Below the pieces are notes generated by a model. The model was not told the origin of the DNA. It saw only the letters and a program-made list of their open reading frames with translations, and ran no database searches. A DNA stretch of 64,000 nucleotides from Micavibrio sp. UBA6212 (lineage in GTDB: Bacteria; Pseudomonadota; Alphaproteobacteria; Micavibrionales; Micavibrionaceae): assembly GCA_002421905.1 (NCBI GenBank), contig DISK01000009.1:1-64000 (forward strand), given 5' to 3'. Position 1 is the first letter of the stretch. Each line of letters begins with the position of its first letter. This document shows positions 9,649 through 18,577 of this stretch, in pieces. The position numbers were made by a program, and so were the translations under genes.

Positions 9649-9683
9649 GGATTGCTTCGTCACTTACGTTCCTCGCAATGACG
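9649..9683 (-). repeat. REP-like unit, inverted copy C
   Basis: GGATTGCTTCGT, then CACTTACGTT and CCTCGCAATGACG. This is the reverse orientation of the CGTCATTGCGAG / GCAATCC core found at 9365-9393 and 9717-9745, with a different middle. Together with copy B it makes an inverted pair with its ends about 35 bases apart. Confidence 0.75.
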
Positions 9684-9690
9684 AGGATAG

Positions 9691-9745
9691 TTTTTACCAC
9701 CAAGGCACCAAGAATTCGTCATTGCGAGCGAGAGCGAAGCAATCC
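9691..9745 (+). repeat. REP-like unit, direct copy B
   Basis: Second direct copy of the block at 9331-9393. The 29-base core at 9717-9745 differs from that at 9365-9393 by one base (GAAGCAATCC against GACGCAATCC). Confidence 0.8.
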
Positions 9746-9796
9746 AGAAGAACATGGATTTCCCTATAATCGCCAGTGCGATTCGGGGAATGACAA

Positions 9797-9830
9797 GCGG
9801 GGATGACAGGGAATAAATTCGGATCCCCGC
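9797..9830 (-). terminator. Hairpin downstream of fliL
   Basis: GCGGGGAT and ATCCCCGC form an 8-bp stem with an 18-base loop, 34 bases past the fliL stop on the minus strand. It could end fliL transcription, but no T run follows, and it may instead be one more unit of the repeat cluster. Confidence 0.4.
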
Positions 9831-9863
9831 ATAAAGTTCAATCAAACATCCTTATGCTGACTC

Positions 9864-10355
9864 TTATGCGGGGCGCTGTTGGACGGCTTGCAATAAAACA
9901 CTGCGAACTTTTTTGTCCCCAAGCACTTTGGCTGTAATCTTGTTCAAACGTTCTTTTACACGATTCACCTCGATAACGCCGTCCGGACTTAGAACACCCT
10001 TGCCAGATAAGGCGCCATACATATCCTGAATATAAGCATCTTTCAGACGAGGCGCGAATTTTTCAATTTCTTTGGCAGCCTCTGCATCAATAGCTTCTAA
10101 CGTGATGGAAATATTGATAACTTGGATGACGCCCTTTTCATTCACAACTGGTAAAACAAGAGGGTCAAGCTTAACAAACGCGACCTTCGCATCGGCTTCG
10201 GCTTTTTCTTTGTCGGTCAGTTCTTTTTGGGCTTGCTCAGACAGATCTCCCGGGGAAATCGAAGCCTGCGCAGTCGTCCCAAAGAACATGTAGGCTGCAC
10301 CGCCGATACCGCCGAGCAAAAGCAGCGCTACAAGTATAAGAATACCCTTTTTCAT
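9864..10355 (-). CDS. fliL: Flagellar basal body-associated protein FliL
   Basis: Inner-membrane protein that surrounds the stator units and supports flagellar torque. The 163-residue product starts MKKGILILVALLLLGGIGGAAYMFFG, a single N-terminal membrane helix, followed by a periplasmic domain with the family elements VAFVKLDPLVLPVVNEKGVIQVINISITLEA and a C-terminal KVRSVLLQAVQQRP. An Ala/Glu-rich linker joins helix and domain. The ATG at 10355 is chosen because an upstream frame adds only charged residues before the helix. It is not beside other flagellar genes here; motAB are 18 kb away. Confidence 0.85.
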   Translation of the reverse strand: MKKGILILVALLLLGGIGGAAYMFFGTTAQASISPGDLSEQAQKELTDKEKAEADAKVAFVKLDPLVLPVVNEKGVIQVINISITLEAIDAEAAKEIEKFAPRLKDAYIQDMYGALSGKGVLSPDGVIEVNRVKERLNKITAKVLGDKKVRSVLLQAVQQRPA

Positions 10356-10493
10356 TGATTGAACCCGATCCCCTAGAACTATTCTTCTATAGGATAACAT
10401 CCAACTTATTAACGTCGGGTAACAATTAGGTAAAATTTGAATAGATTAAATTTATTAATATATATCAATGGGATATGCGGCAATTTGACCCTG

Positions 10494-10979
10494 TTAATTT
10501 CGCAGTTCTTTCGCAATTGCATCAAGGATTCCGTTAACAAGTTTTGGCTCGTTTCCTTCATAGAATCCCACCGTAATATCCAGATAATCTGAAATAATAA
10601 TCGGTGTGTCCACTTCAGGATTGGCCAATAGCTCATATGTGCCGCAGATCAGTATAGCTGCCAGTAGATTTTGTACCGCACCTATCTCCGTAACACGGGG
10701 CTGGATAATTTGTTCCAAATCACCCCATCTTTCAGTGATCCCGGATACCAATGTCTGGAATAATTGGACATCTGGTTCGACCATCATCCCATCATCAAGA
10801 TCCATTCCTCGACGATATGTCATATACTCATCATATAGCGAAGATGGGGAAACCTTGTTTTGTAAGGATTGATAAACAACCTGCACCGAAAGAAGGCGAG
10901 AAGCCGTCTTTCTGGCTTTCAGAGATCCTTTGGAACGCTTGGTGTCCCGTTGGCTTTCATTTTGGGAAGCTTCAGACAT
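10494..10979 (-). CDS. nusB: Transcription antitermination factor NusB
   Basis: Binds boxA RNA with NusE/S10 and takes part in rRNA antitermination. The 161-residue protein begins MSEASQNESQRDTKRSKGSL, an extended basic N-terminus, and then has the NusB fold: TASRLLSVQVVYQSL, LAAILICGTYELL, and the C-terminal IISDYLDITVGFYEGNEPKLVNGILDAIAKELR. The start at 10979 is preferred because GGAGG sits a few bases upstream, inside the end of ribH; ribH stops three bases before this ATG. The ribH-nusB pair is standard in Proteobacteria. Confidence 0.94.
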   Translation of the reverse strand: MSEASQNESQRDTKRSKGSLKARKTASRLLSVQVVYQSLQNKVSPSSLYDEYMTYRRGMDLDDGMMVEPDVQLFQTLVSGITERWGDLEQIIQPRVTEIGAVQNLLAAILICGTYELLANPEVDTPIIISDYLDITVGFYEGNEPKLVNGILDAIAKELRN

Positions 10980-10981
10980 TC

Positions 10982-11479
10982 TTATTCCTCCGTCAATCCG
11001 CAAACTTGTTTCAAATGTAACATGGATAGGGCTGCAATGGCTGCACCGCCCCCCTTGTTCTGGCGTGTTTTATCTGCGCGCTCCATGGCTTGCTCATAAT
11101 TTTCGACTGTGACAATCCCATTCCCTACAGCCAAATTATGCTTTAGAGAGACTTTCATAACGCCTCTGGCACTCTCGTTCGAGACAATTTCATAATGGGT
11201 GGTTTCTCCACGAATAACACAGCCCAGCACTACAAACGCATCAAATTTACGTCCATTTTTCCGTTGGGCAGCATATTGAAGGGCAACGGGGATCTCCAGA
11301 GAACCCGGAACTGTCAGCTTTTCCCAAGTGGCGTGGGCTTTTTCCAATGCGTCAACTGCACCACCGACGAGATGATCGTTGATTTCATCATAAAATCTGG
11401 CTTCGAGAATCAAAACATGGGGGGGGGATATAAACTGCAATGCACTCGGGGAATGAGTGGGCTGACCAATGTGAACCAT
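10982..11479 (-). CDS. ribH: 6,7-dimethyl-8-ribityllumazine synthase
   Basis: Penultimate step of riboflavin synthesis: joins the ribityl-diaminouracil to the dihydroxybutanone phosphate made by RibB. At 165 residues it is a normal-length lumazine synthase with VLILEARFYDEINDHLVGGA near the start, VPGSLEIPVAL, the loop VLGCVIRGETTHYEIVSNESARG with the catalytic His, and the NGIVTVENYEQAMERA segment. The catalytic His is present. A 177-base spacer separates it from ribBX, so it may have its own promoter. Confidence 0.96.
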   Translation of the reverse strand: MVHIGQPTHSPSALQFISPPHVLILEARFYDEINDHLVGGAVDALEKAHATWEKLTVPGSLEIPVALQYAAQRKNGRKFDAFVVLGCVIRGETTHYEIVSNESARGVMKVSLKHNLAVGNGIVTVENYEQAMERADKTRQNKGGGAAIAALSMLHLKQVCGLTEE

Positions 11480-11606
11480 TTTGTAATAACCTTTTGTTTT
11501 AAGGCCCCCTATTAAGCTATTAGCTTTTATACGTCAATATATTCCTTAAAAGCATCCCTCTTGCATCATTCATGCCCCTTTACTAGCCGTAATACAATAC
11601 AGTTTC

Positions 11607-11612
11607 ATTATA
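11607..11612 (-). promoter_or_regulatory. Possible -10 element for ribH-nusB
   Basis: TATAAT on the minus strand in the ribBX-ribH spacer. A TTGTAT sits upstream but at about 20 bases, longer than ideal, so the promoter is only tentative. No FMN riboswitch-like folding was recognised in this spacer. Confidence 0.3.
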
Positions 11613-11656
11613 CAAAAAGTACGTGATTGGGGATACAAGACCTACGCAGCCATGTC

Positions 11657-12730
11657 TTAGCCTATACTCTTAAATCCCACTATTTTTATATTATAGGCAT
11701 CAATCCCAATGACTGGGCCGGGGTTATTGGTCAGAGTAATCATATTTTTGACTCCCAGATCGGCAAGAATTTGTGATCCTATCCCGTATTCAGGTCTCCT
11801 GTTATCCTGCGACATCAGATTACTTCTGTTATGATCGCGAATTAAGATCAGAACACCGCTGCCTCTTTCCACGATTTGTTTCATCGCATTATCAAGACTG
11901 TTTTCGTTTGGAGAGAGAACATCATGAATTGTGTTTTCTACATGGACACGCACAATCACTGGCTCGTCAGTCAAAATTTTTCCAACCACCAATGCCAGAT
12001 GCTCTGTTCCATCAATAATATTCCTGTAGGTATGGAGCTTGGTATTTGCCACCCATTTACTATCAAAATCCATTACCGATGTCTGCTCGACGACTTTCTC
12101 GGTCCTTCTGCGGAATGCGATCAAGTCCTCAATCGTTCCAATTTTAAGATCATGTTTTTTGGCATAGGGGATTAAGTCATCCAGACGTGCCATTGTGCCA
12201 TCATCTTTCATGATCTCACAAATGACACCCGCAGGGCGTAATCCTGCCATACGAGAGACATCGACTGCTGCTTCTGTATGCCCTGCCCGCACAAGGACGC
12301 CCCCATCACGGGCACGAAGAGGAAAAACATGACCGGGCGTAACAATATCCTCAGGACGAGAGTCAGGGGCAATCGCTTTTTGAATTGTATATGCGCGATC
12401 TGCTGCAGAAATGCCCGTGGTCACGCCCTCCCGGGCCTCGATTGATACAGTAAATGCTGTTTGCATTCTCTCTTGCTGTTGACCCATTAACGGCAAATTC
12501 AAACGATCAATCATTATTCCATCCATCGCCAGACATATCAGCCCTCGCCCCTCGCGGGCCATAAATGCGATGGATTCAGGTGTCACCATTTGGGCAGGAA
12601 TAATCAGGTCACCTTCATTCTCACGATCTTCGTCGTCAACCAGAATAAACATTCGACCATTACGGGCTTCTTCAATAATTTCTTCGGCACTGGCCAAATC
12701 TTTTTGCTGTTGGGGAATTGATTTCAACAT
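11657..12730 (-). CDS. ribB: 3,4-dihydroxy-2-butanone-4-phosphate synthase with degenerate GTP cyclohydrolase II domain (RibBX)
   Basis: The N-terminal ~210 residues are RibB, which makes dihydroxybutanone phosphate from ribulose 5-phosphate: [22 protein letters not shown], the [17 protein letters not shown] block and [11 protein letters not shown]. The C-terminal ~145 residues align with GTP cyclohydrolase II in outline, but the Cys-rich zinc site (GDVFGSxRCDCG-like) is replaced by a Cys-free [19 protein letters not shown]. The C-terminal half should therefore not be a working cyclohydrolase. Such RibBX fusions are known in Proteobacteria, so a separate RibA is expected elsewhere. It starts two bases after ribE ends. 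Confidence 0.93.
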   Translation of the reverse strand: MLKSIPQQQKDLASAEEIIEEARNGRMFILVDDEDRENEGDLIIPAQMVTPESIAFMAREGRGLICLAMDGIMIDRLNLPLMGQQQERMQTAFTVSIEAREGVTTGISAADRAYTIQKAIAPDSRPEDIVTPGHVFPLRARDGGVLVRAGHTEAAVDVSRMAGLRPAGVICEIMKDDGTMARLDDLIPYAKKHDLKIGTIEDLIAFRRRTEKVVEQTSVMDFDSKWVANTKLHTYRNIIDGTEHLALVVGKILTDEPVIVRVHVENTIHDVLSPNENSLDNAMKQIVERGSGVLILIRDHNRSNLMSQDNRRPEYGIGSQILADLGVKNMITLTNNPGPVIGIDAYNIKIVGFKSIG

Positions 12731-12732
12731 CT

Positions 12733-13329
12733 CTAGGCTTCCTCTTTCCCCAAAATACGCGCGACATATCTTGCCAACATATCTATTTCAATATTTAGTG
12801 CATCGCCTTCCTGCCTCTGCCCGAGCGTTGTCACGTCCCAAGTATGCGGAATGATATTTACACCAAACACATCATCTTCAACTTCATTGATGGTCAAAGA
12901 AATTCCATCCAGAGCCACGGAACCTTTCGGAGCAATAAAATGTTTTAGATTTTTTGGTACTCTGATTTTCAAGCGATGAGAGTCCCCCTCCGGTGTAATT
13001 TTTTTCAATATGGCAACGCCATCCACATGGCCTGAAACTAGATGCCCGCCCAATTCGTCTCCGAACCTTAGGGAGGATTCCAAGTTTATCCGGCTTCCGA
13101 CTTTCCAATCTCCCAAATTGGTTTTTGAAATACTTTCTGCGGAAACATCAACAGTAAAACTGTTTGTCGTTTTTTCCACCACTGTCAGGCAACATCCGGA
13201 ACAAGCAATCGAAGCCCCCAGAGGGACTTCTGTCATATTCCATGGTGTTTCAATCACAAATCGTTTATCGCCCCGTGTTTCATCCACTTGCAAGATTGTA
13301 CCCATTGCAGTGATAATTCCTGTGAACAT
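12733..13329 (-). CDS. ribE: Riboflavin synthase, alpha chain
   Basis: Last step of riboflavin synthesis: dismutates two lumazines. The 198-residue protein has the two homologous barrels of the family. Barrel one starts MFTGIITAMGTI with GCCLTVV; barrel two has GGHLVSGHVDGVA, KGSVALDGISLTINEV and VNIIPHTWDVTTLG. Length and motifs are complete. It is the first rib gene of this cluster, directly downstream of pabC and not of ribD. Confidence 0.96.
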   Translation of the reverse strand: MFTGIITAMGTILQVDETRGDKRFVIETPWNMTEVPLGASIACSGCCLTVVEKTTNSFTVDVSAESISKTNLGDWKVGSRINLESSLRFGDELGGHLVSGHVDGVAILKKITPEGDSHRLKIRVPKNLKHFIAPKGSVALDGISLTINEVEDDVFGVNIIPHTWDVTTLGQRQEGDALNIEIDMLARYVARILGKEEA

Positions 13330-13365
13330 TTCCTTTTTACTTTCTCTTTTTGATCTTAACTCTGT

Positions 13366-14145
13366 TTAGCACAGCCAATCCTGCAGGATCAATGGACGAA
13401 CATCTTTTTCTATATTATCCACCCGTAATACAGGGCGAATGGCAAATGAATTGGCTAACCATATGAAATCTGCCTGTTCCAAGTCCTCCAAAGTCAAACT
13501 GATTGTTTGTGCGTCATATTGATCCATGATCTTCGCACGGGTTATTCCATCCATCACCCCATCTTCCAATGGAGGGGTCATAAAACGTCCTCCCTTTTCC
13601 AGGATAACATTAGAACTTGAAGCACATGTGACCTTGTCTCGGAAGTTCAAAAAAATAACATCGTCATATCCCTGCTCTTTTGCTTGTTTCCTGAACAAGG
13701 CACTTGTGCCGTAATTTCCTGATTTGATGCGCGATAACGGGTCGGTTTCATTACGACGATATTTTTTTTCAACAATCATGGATACTGAAGACGCGTTTGC
13801 AGGATTTGCGGCTTCATTGCAGGTTATAAATACAGTCGGTTTTTCAGGATATTCCAAACCCCGCGCACCAATCCCAGCTGTAACTTGTATCCTTAGGGCA
13901 GAAAAATCCCATGCTGTTTTGGACAATAATTCTTGGCCCGCGCTTGATATATCCTGAATTGAGAATGGCACTTCAAGATCAAGTACGGAAGCATGACGGA
14001 ATAATCTCTCTATATGGTCTTCTGCCCAAATCAATTTCTTCTTGTTTGCCAATATCGTTGTGAACACCGACATACCGAGGTTAAGTTTATCGAAAACCGA
14101 AAGCGCAAAATCATTCTCTGTGAACTGTCCGTTTATCCAGATCAT
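13366..14145 (-). CDS. pabC: Aminotransferase class IV, probable 4-amino-4-deoxychorismate lyase
   Basis: PLP enzyme of fold type IV, 259 residues. The PLP Lys lies in RIKSGNYGTSALFRKQA; CASSSNVILEKGGRF and DGVMDGITRAKIMD match the usual phosphate-binding and C-terminal blocks. Branched-chain and D-amino-acid aminotransferases share this fold. Context decides for PabC: its ATG overlaps the pabA stop (ATGA) and pabB is just upstream, giving a complete route from chorismate to p-aminobenzoate for folate. The N-terminus (MIWINGQFTENDFALSVFD) is typical. Confidence 0.85.
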   Translation of the reverse strand: MIWINGQFTENDFALSVFDKLNLGMSVFTTILANKKKLIWAEDHIERLFRHASVLDLEVPFSIQDISSAGQELLSKTAWDFSALRIQVTAGIGARGLEYPEKPTVFITCNEAANPANASSVSMIVEKKYRRNETDPLSRIKSGNYGTSALFRKQAKEQGYDDVIFLNFRDKVTCASSSNVILEKGGRFMTPPLEDGVMDGITRAKIMDQYDAQTISLTLEDLEQADFIWLANSFAIRPVLRVDNIEKDVRPLILQDWLC

Positions 14146-14708
14146 GCAATCTCCTTGAAAAAATTCTCGATCATTTTATCACCATATTGAGTCAAAATAG
14201 ACTCGGGATGAAACTGCACCCCATAAAGACGCCTTTTCTTGTCTGAAATCGCCATTATTTCTCCATTCTTTGAATGAGCATCCACATGGTCTTTATGCAA
14301 TCCACACGCATCCACAATCAAGGAATGGTAACGTCCTGCGTTGAAGGGCGATGGGATACCTTGGAACAACCCTGTCCCATTGTGAAAAATTTCTGAAGAC
14401 CTTCCGTGCAATGGTTCTTTTGCGTGGACTGTTTTAGCTCCAAGAACCTCCCCTATGCATTGATGCCCCAAACAAACGCCCAGCACTGGAATCTTTCCCT
14501 GAACCTGTGTAATCAACTCAAGAGAAATTCCTGCATTTTGAGGAGTTGACGGGCCCGGCGAAATCACAATCGCTTGCGGCGAGAGTTCCAATATTTCCGA
14601 AACCGACCTTTCGTCATTGCGAATTACCAACGTTTCATAGCCTGCACGCCGGATATAGCGCGCCAGATTATGCACAAAAGAGTCATAATTATCGATCAGG
14701 ACAATCAT
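14142..14708 (-). CDS. pabA: Aminodeoxychorismate synthase, glutamine amidotransferase subunit
   Basis: Class I glutamine amidotransferase that feeds ammonia to PabB. The 188-residue protein begins [19 protein letters not shown]; the catalytic Cys is in GVCLGHQCIGEV and the His/Glu in GVQFHPESI. The start at 14708 is supported by a GGAGG sequence a few bases upstream, inside the end of pabB, giving a 20-base overlap. A second copy of this family (trpG, 21783) lies in the trp cluster; assignment here rests on the pabB and pabC neighbours. Confidence 0.9.
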   Translation of the reverse strand: MIVLIDNYDSFVHNLARYIRRAGYETLVIRNDERSVSEILELSPQAIVISPGPSTPQNAGISLELITQVQGKIPVLGVCLGHQCIGEVLGAKTVHAKEPLHGRSSEIFHNGTGLFQGIPSPFNAGRYHSLIVDACGLHKDHVDAHSKNGEIMAISDKKRRLYGVQFHPESILTQYGDKMIENFFKEIA

Positions 14709-16014
14709 GATCCCCTCCACCAAAGCTGTTCAAAATGCGTTCAGCTTTCAAACAAGTTTCTTCAAATTCCTGCGCAGGATCAGATGATATTGTGATGCCG
14801 CCGCCAACATTAAACCAGATATTCCGGTCATCACAGATAACTGTTCGAATGGCTATATTGGTTTCCACTGCTCCGTCATAACCAGCCCACCCCAAAGCTC
14901 CGCAATAAATTCCACGACGGCTGCGCTCCAGTTTTTCAATTATTCTCATTGATTCAATTTTTGGAGCGCCGGTAATCGATCCTCCTGGGAAAGCTGCTTG
15001 TAATACATCCAAAGAAGTATTTCCCTCCCTAACCTGCCCCTCAACTACAGAGACCAAATGGGTTAACCCTTCAAATCCTTCAGCATGGCACAAAGATGAA
15101 ACGTTAACCGACTCATCCGTACATACTTTCGAAAGATCGTTACGCAATAAATCAACAATCATAATATTTTCGGCACGATCTTTTTCACTTTTCTGCAAGT
15201 CCTCGCTATTTCTTGCAGTTCCTTTTATCGGTCTCGTTGTGACCCATCCCTCTTTATCTACACTTAGAAAAGATTCCGGAGAAGTTGAGAGAATGTGAAA
15301 ACCATCCATATTCATATAGGCAGAATATGGAGCAGAATTTTCTTTCCTTAGTTTGAGGTAGTGAAAAAATGGATCAAAATAATCCGGTTTAGCTGCCTGA
15401 TACCTGCGTGACATATTGGCTTGAAAAATATCACCGTCCAAAATGTGATTTATAATTTTTTGAACGGACGATTCATATTCTTTCTGGGAGAAATCAGAGA
15501 TGAATTTTATTTCACCCTCTTGCTCTTTTTCGGGTTTATATGACTGAAATTGATCGAGGCGACCTTTGAACATCAGAAACTTTTTGTCTGCATCTTGTCT
15601 GCTGCCAGCATTACAAACATACCATGCAATCTCTTTCAAATGATCGAATGCATAAAATTCGTCGTACATTCCCAACACACAGACAGGCAGGTCATCTTTA
15701 TCCTGCTGATGACACTCATGGATATCCTCTTGCGTGCGAACAAGATCATATCCCCAATATCCGGCCAATCCTCCACAAAAAGGAACTGGAGAAAGTAATC
15801 CCCCACCTTCTTGATTCACCGAAGACAATATTTTCTTTTGCTCTTCAAAAGATGTGTTTTTGAAAATTTGTGAAGGTGAAAATAATATATAGCTGAATTG
15901 ATTTCTTGTGTGACCGGCTCGCGCACTATCAAACCACAACGTATATGGTTCTTTTACAAAACTGCAGGCCACATTTTCAGGGGAATCTGATACAGGGAAA
16001 TAATAAAGGGTCAC
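14689..16014 (-). CDS. pabB: Aminodeoxychorismate synthase component I
   Basis: Chorismate-using enzyme making 4-amino-4-deoxychorismate. The 441-residue protein has the chorismate-binding domain in its C-terminal two thirds: GDIFQANMSRRY, the motif RPIKGTARN with the Lys that marks PabB (TrpE has PIAGTR), DLLRNDLSKVC, AFPGGSITGAPKIESM and the C-terminal GGGITISSDPAQEFEET. By eye it is more AT-rich than its neighbours glyA and ribE. It starts 22 bases after nrdR ends. Confidence 0.92.
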   Translation of the reverse strand: MTLYYFPVSDSPENVACSFVKEPYTLWFDSARAGHTRNQFSYILFSPSQIFKNTSFEEQKKILSSVNQEGGGLLSPVPFCGGLAGYWGYDLVRTQEDIHECHQQDKDDLPVCVLGMYDEFYAFDHLKEIAWYVCNAGSRQDADKKFLMFKGRLDQFQSYKPEKEQEGEIKFISDFSQKEYESSVQKIINHILDGDIFQANMSRRYQAAKPDYFDPFFHYLKLRKENSAPYSAYMNMDGFHILSTSPESFLSVDKEGWVTTRPIKGTARNSEDLQKSEKDRAENIMIVDLLRNDLSKVCTDESVNVSSLCHAEGFEGLTHLVSVVEGQVREGNTSLDVLQAAFPGGSITGAPKIESMRIIEKLERSRRGIYCGALGWAGYDGAVETNIAIRTVICDDRNIWFNVGGGITISSDPAQEFEETCLKAERILNSFGGGDHDCPDR

Positions 16015-16036
16015 GACAATCTATACCCTTTTATTA

Positions 16037-16492
16037 TCAAATAAGCTGATCCAGCGTTTTCACAAAGTCCTTAAAATCTTCCGGAGTACTAAAATCTTTA
16101 TAGACAGAGGCATAGCGGATATAACCAATAACATCGAGCCCCATCAAGGCCTGCATCACCAAGGCCCCGATTTGTCTGGATGTCACTTCGGTTTCCCCTG
16201 CAACTTCCAACTGGCGGACAACACCATTCACTGCGCGTTCGACATGTTCTTCTGTTACGGGGCGTTTTCGCAAGGCCACTTCCATCGACTTGATAATTTT
16301 ATCGCGATCAAATGGCTGGCGTTTATCACGCGCCTTAATCACTGTCAGTTCACGCAATTGAATCCGCTCAAAAGTCGTGAAGCGTGCGCCACATTCCGGA
16401 CAAGCACGGCGACGACGGATCGACGTCCCGTCCTCACTGGGGCGGGAGTCTTTCACTTGCGTTTCTTCACATCCACAAAACGGACAATGCAT
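16037..16492 (-). CDS. nrdR: Transcriptional repressor NrdR
   Basis: Represses ribonucleotide reductase genes in response to ATP/dATP. The 151-residue protein has the N-terminal zinc ribbon CPFCG ... CPECG (Cys pairs near residues 3/6 and 34/37), the [22 protein letters not shown] block, and an ATP-cone domain ([28 protein letters not shown]). The C-terminus [20 protein letters not shown] is typical. It lies 3 bases after glyA, the conserved alphaproteobacterial arrangement. Confidence 0.97.
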   Translation of the reverse strand: MHCPFCGCEETQVKDSRPSEDGTSIRRRRACPECGARFTTFERIQLRELTVIKARDKRQPFDRDKIIKSMEVALRKRPVTEEHVERAVNGVVRQLEVAGETEVTSRQIGALVMQALMGLDVIGYIRYASVYKDFSTPEDFKDFVKTLDQLI

Positions 16493-16495
16493 AGC

Positions 16496-17821
16496 TTATA
16501 CCGCCACACCTTCCGGATAGATCGGGAAGCGGTCACACAAGGCTTTGACTTTGGCGCGGACAGCTTGTTCAACGGCAGCGTTACCGTCTTCACCGTTAGC
16601 GGCTAAGCCGTCGACCACTTCCAAGATCAACTCACCAATGTGTTTCCATTCGGCTGCGCCAAATCCACGGGTCGTTCCGGCTGGTGTTCCTAAACGAATT
16701 CCAGATGTCACCATTGGCGGCGCAGGATCGTAAGGCACTGCGTTTTTATTACAGGTAATGCCTGCATGTTCCAATGCCAGATCAACGACCTTACCAGTCA
16801 GGTTCTTCGGACGCAGATCAACTAAAACAATATGACTGTCTGTGCCACCGGAGACGATATCCAGACCGCCGGCAATCAAAGTTTCTGCCAGAATTTTTGC
16901 ATTGGCCACGATATCCTTCGCATATTGTTTGAATTCTGGTTTCAAAGCTTCACCAAAAGCGACAGCTTTACCAGCGATCACATGCTCCAATGGGCCACCT
17001 TGGATACCCGGGAAAATCGAAGAGTTTATTTTTTTAGAGATGGCTTCATCATTGGTCATGATCATACCACCACGCGGGCCACGCAAAGTTTTGTGAGTGG
17101 TGGTGGTTGCAACATGTGCATGTGGGAATGGAGACGGATAAGAACCCCCTGCGACCAGACCCGCATAGTGCGCGATATCGGCAAACAAGATCGCACCAAC
17201 TTTATCGGCGATTTCACGGAATTTGGCAAAGTCGATTGCGCGGGGATACGCAGACGCTCCACAGACAATCATTTTTGGCTTGTGCTCAAGTGCCAGAGCT
17301 TCCACTTCGGCATAATCAATCAATCCGTCTTCTTTTTTGACTCCGTACTGAATGGCATTAAACCATTTACCGGATTGGTTTGGTGCGGCGCCATGGGTCA
17401 AGTGACCACCGGATGCCAAAGACATTCCAAGGATAGTATCACCCGGTTGCAACAGCGCGAAATATACACCTTGGTTGGCTTGAGAACCGGAGTTCGGCTG
17501 GACGTTTGCGAACCCACAGCCGAAAAGTTTTTTGGCACGGTCAATAGCCAACTGTTCGGTTATATCGACGAATTCACAACCTTGATAGTAACGTTTGCCG
17601 GGATACCCTTCGGCATATTTGTTGGTAAGAACCGAACCTTGAGCCTGCAAAACTGCTTTTGAGACAATGTTTTCAGAAGCGATCAATTCAATCTGGTTCT
17701 GCTGGCGCTCAAGCTCTTTACCAATGGTAGAAAAGACTTCCGGATCAACTTGCGACAGTGGTGCCGTAAAAAACGAATTGTTCATCGAGATATCTTCTTT
17801 CCTTTGTGCTGCGTTGGACAT
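16496..17821 (-). CDS. glyA: Serine hydroxymethyltransferase
   Basis: PLP enzyme converting serine and tetrahydrofolate to glycine and methylene-tetrahydrofolate. At 441 residues it is full length, with [51 protein letters not shown], and the PLP Lys in [16 protein letters not shown]. The start at 17821 has GGAG a few bases upstream; an ATG 12 codons later is also possible. It lies in the rpiB-glyA-nrdR order. Confidence 0.97.
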   Translation of the reverse strand: MSNAAQRKEDISMNNSFFTAPLSQVDPEVFSTIGKELERQQNQIELIASENIVSKAVLQAQGSVLTNKYAEGYPGKRYYQGCEFVDITEQLAIDRAKKLFGCGFANVQPNSGSQANQGVYFALLQPGDTILGMSLASGGHLTHGAAPNQSGKWFNAIQYGVKKEDGLIDYAEVEALALEHKPKMIVCGASAYPRAIDFAKFREIADKVGAILFADIAHYAGLVAGGSYPSPFPHAHVATTTTHKTLRGPRGGMIMTNDEAISKKINSSIFPGIQGGPLEHVIAGKAVAFGEALKPEFKQYAKDIVANAKILAETLIAGGLDIVSGGTDSHIVLVDLRPKNLTGKVVDLALEHAGITCNKNAVPYDPAPPMVTSGIRLGTPAGTTRGFGAAEWKHIGELILEVVDGLAANGEDGNAAVEQAVRAKVKALCDRFPIYPEGVAV

Positions 17822-17839
17822 GATATTTTCTCCTTATTT

Positions 17840-18277
<438 letters not shown>

Positions 18278-18283
18278 GGCTTA

Positions 18284-18310
18284 GGATATAGTCTGTAGGA
18301 GGCTATATCC
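18284..18310 (-). promoter_or_regulatory. Hairpin just upstream of rpiB start
   Basis: On the minus strand GGATATAG-(11 bases)-CTATATCC is a perfect 8-bp stem ending 6 bases before the rpiB ATG. The loop contains CCTCCTAC, resembling the anti-Shine-Dalgarno end of 16S rRNA. It could limit or direct rpiB translation, or be a weak terminator for the upstream small gene. Confidence 0.4.
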
Positions 18311-18374
18311 GCAATAATTAAATCAATTTTTTCAAGAGCTTTTAGATGACATGAATATTTGTATTTTTCATATT

Positions 18375-18575
18375 CTAAATAATGCCCTGTTTCCGGAGGA
18401 GATAAATCAATTTATTCAGGGCTGTTCTTTTCAGCAAAGCCTCTCCTGATGATCGGGGGCCTTGAATAATTGCCTCAATACCTGTGGCTGCGTCAACAGC
18501 AGACACCTTGGCAATCCCTGCTATTACTTTGATTTCATAGAAAATTTCCCGCCCATTCACAGAACCTTCTGACAA
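18375..18575 (-). CDS. Small conserved protein, possibly DUF6898-like
   Basis: 66 residues, no signal peptide or membrane helix. The sequence reads GREIFYEIKVIAGIAKVSAVDAATGIEAIIQGP followed by a basic helix (EALLKRTALNKLIYLLRK). This beta-then-helix pattern resembles a small family found beside glyA/MarR genes in Rhodospirillales-like bacteria, which I recall as DUF6898, but I cannot confirm the number. Its start lies two bases after the ldtR stop, so both are probably one transcript. Function unknown. Confidence 0.7.
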   Translation of the reverse strand: MSEGSVNGREIFYEIKVIAGIAKVSAVDAATGIEAIIQGPRSSGEALLKRTALNKLIYLLRKQGII

Positions 18576-18577
18576 GA

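Larger units (their letters stand above)
8782..9863. other. 1.1-kb gene-free region rich in dispersed repeats
   Basis: This is the only long stretch without a convincing gene. The first ~100 bases must hold the hppA promoter. From about 8880 the composition turns GC-richer and shows many inverted repeats: GTGGGCGCCCAC at 9186-9197, CCGGA-gcaa-TCCGG at 9104-9117, and a near-perfect 11-12 bp repeat GGTAAAAAAGAC / GTCTTTTTACC at 9306-9338. From 9331 to 9830 it is a mosaic of REP-like units, listed separately. Open frames of 76 to 162 codons exist on both strands but lack recognisable domains and good ribosome-binding sites, and they run through the repeats. I read it as repeat debris, not genes. 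Confidence 0.7.

Noticed and set aside
9331..9745. CRISPR array
   Set aside because: Repeat units are unevenly spaced, in both orientations and diverged; no regular spacers and no cas genes.
11480..11656. FMN riboswitch before ribH
   Set aside because: No RFN-type conserved blocks are seen; only AT-rich promoter-like sequence.
16832..17662. 276-codon plus-strand frame
   Set aside because: Lies entirely antisense to glyA, whose protein is fully conserved; Cys/Arg/Gln-rich product with no domain.
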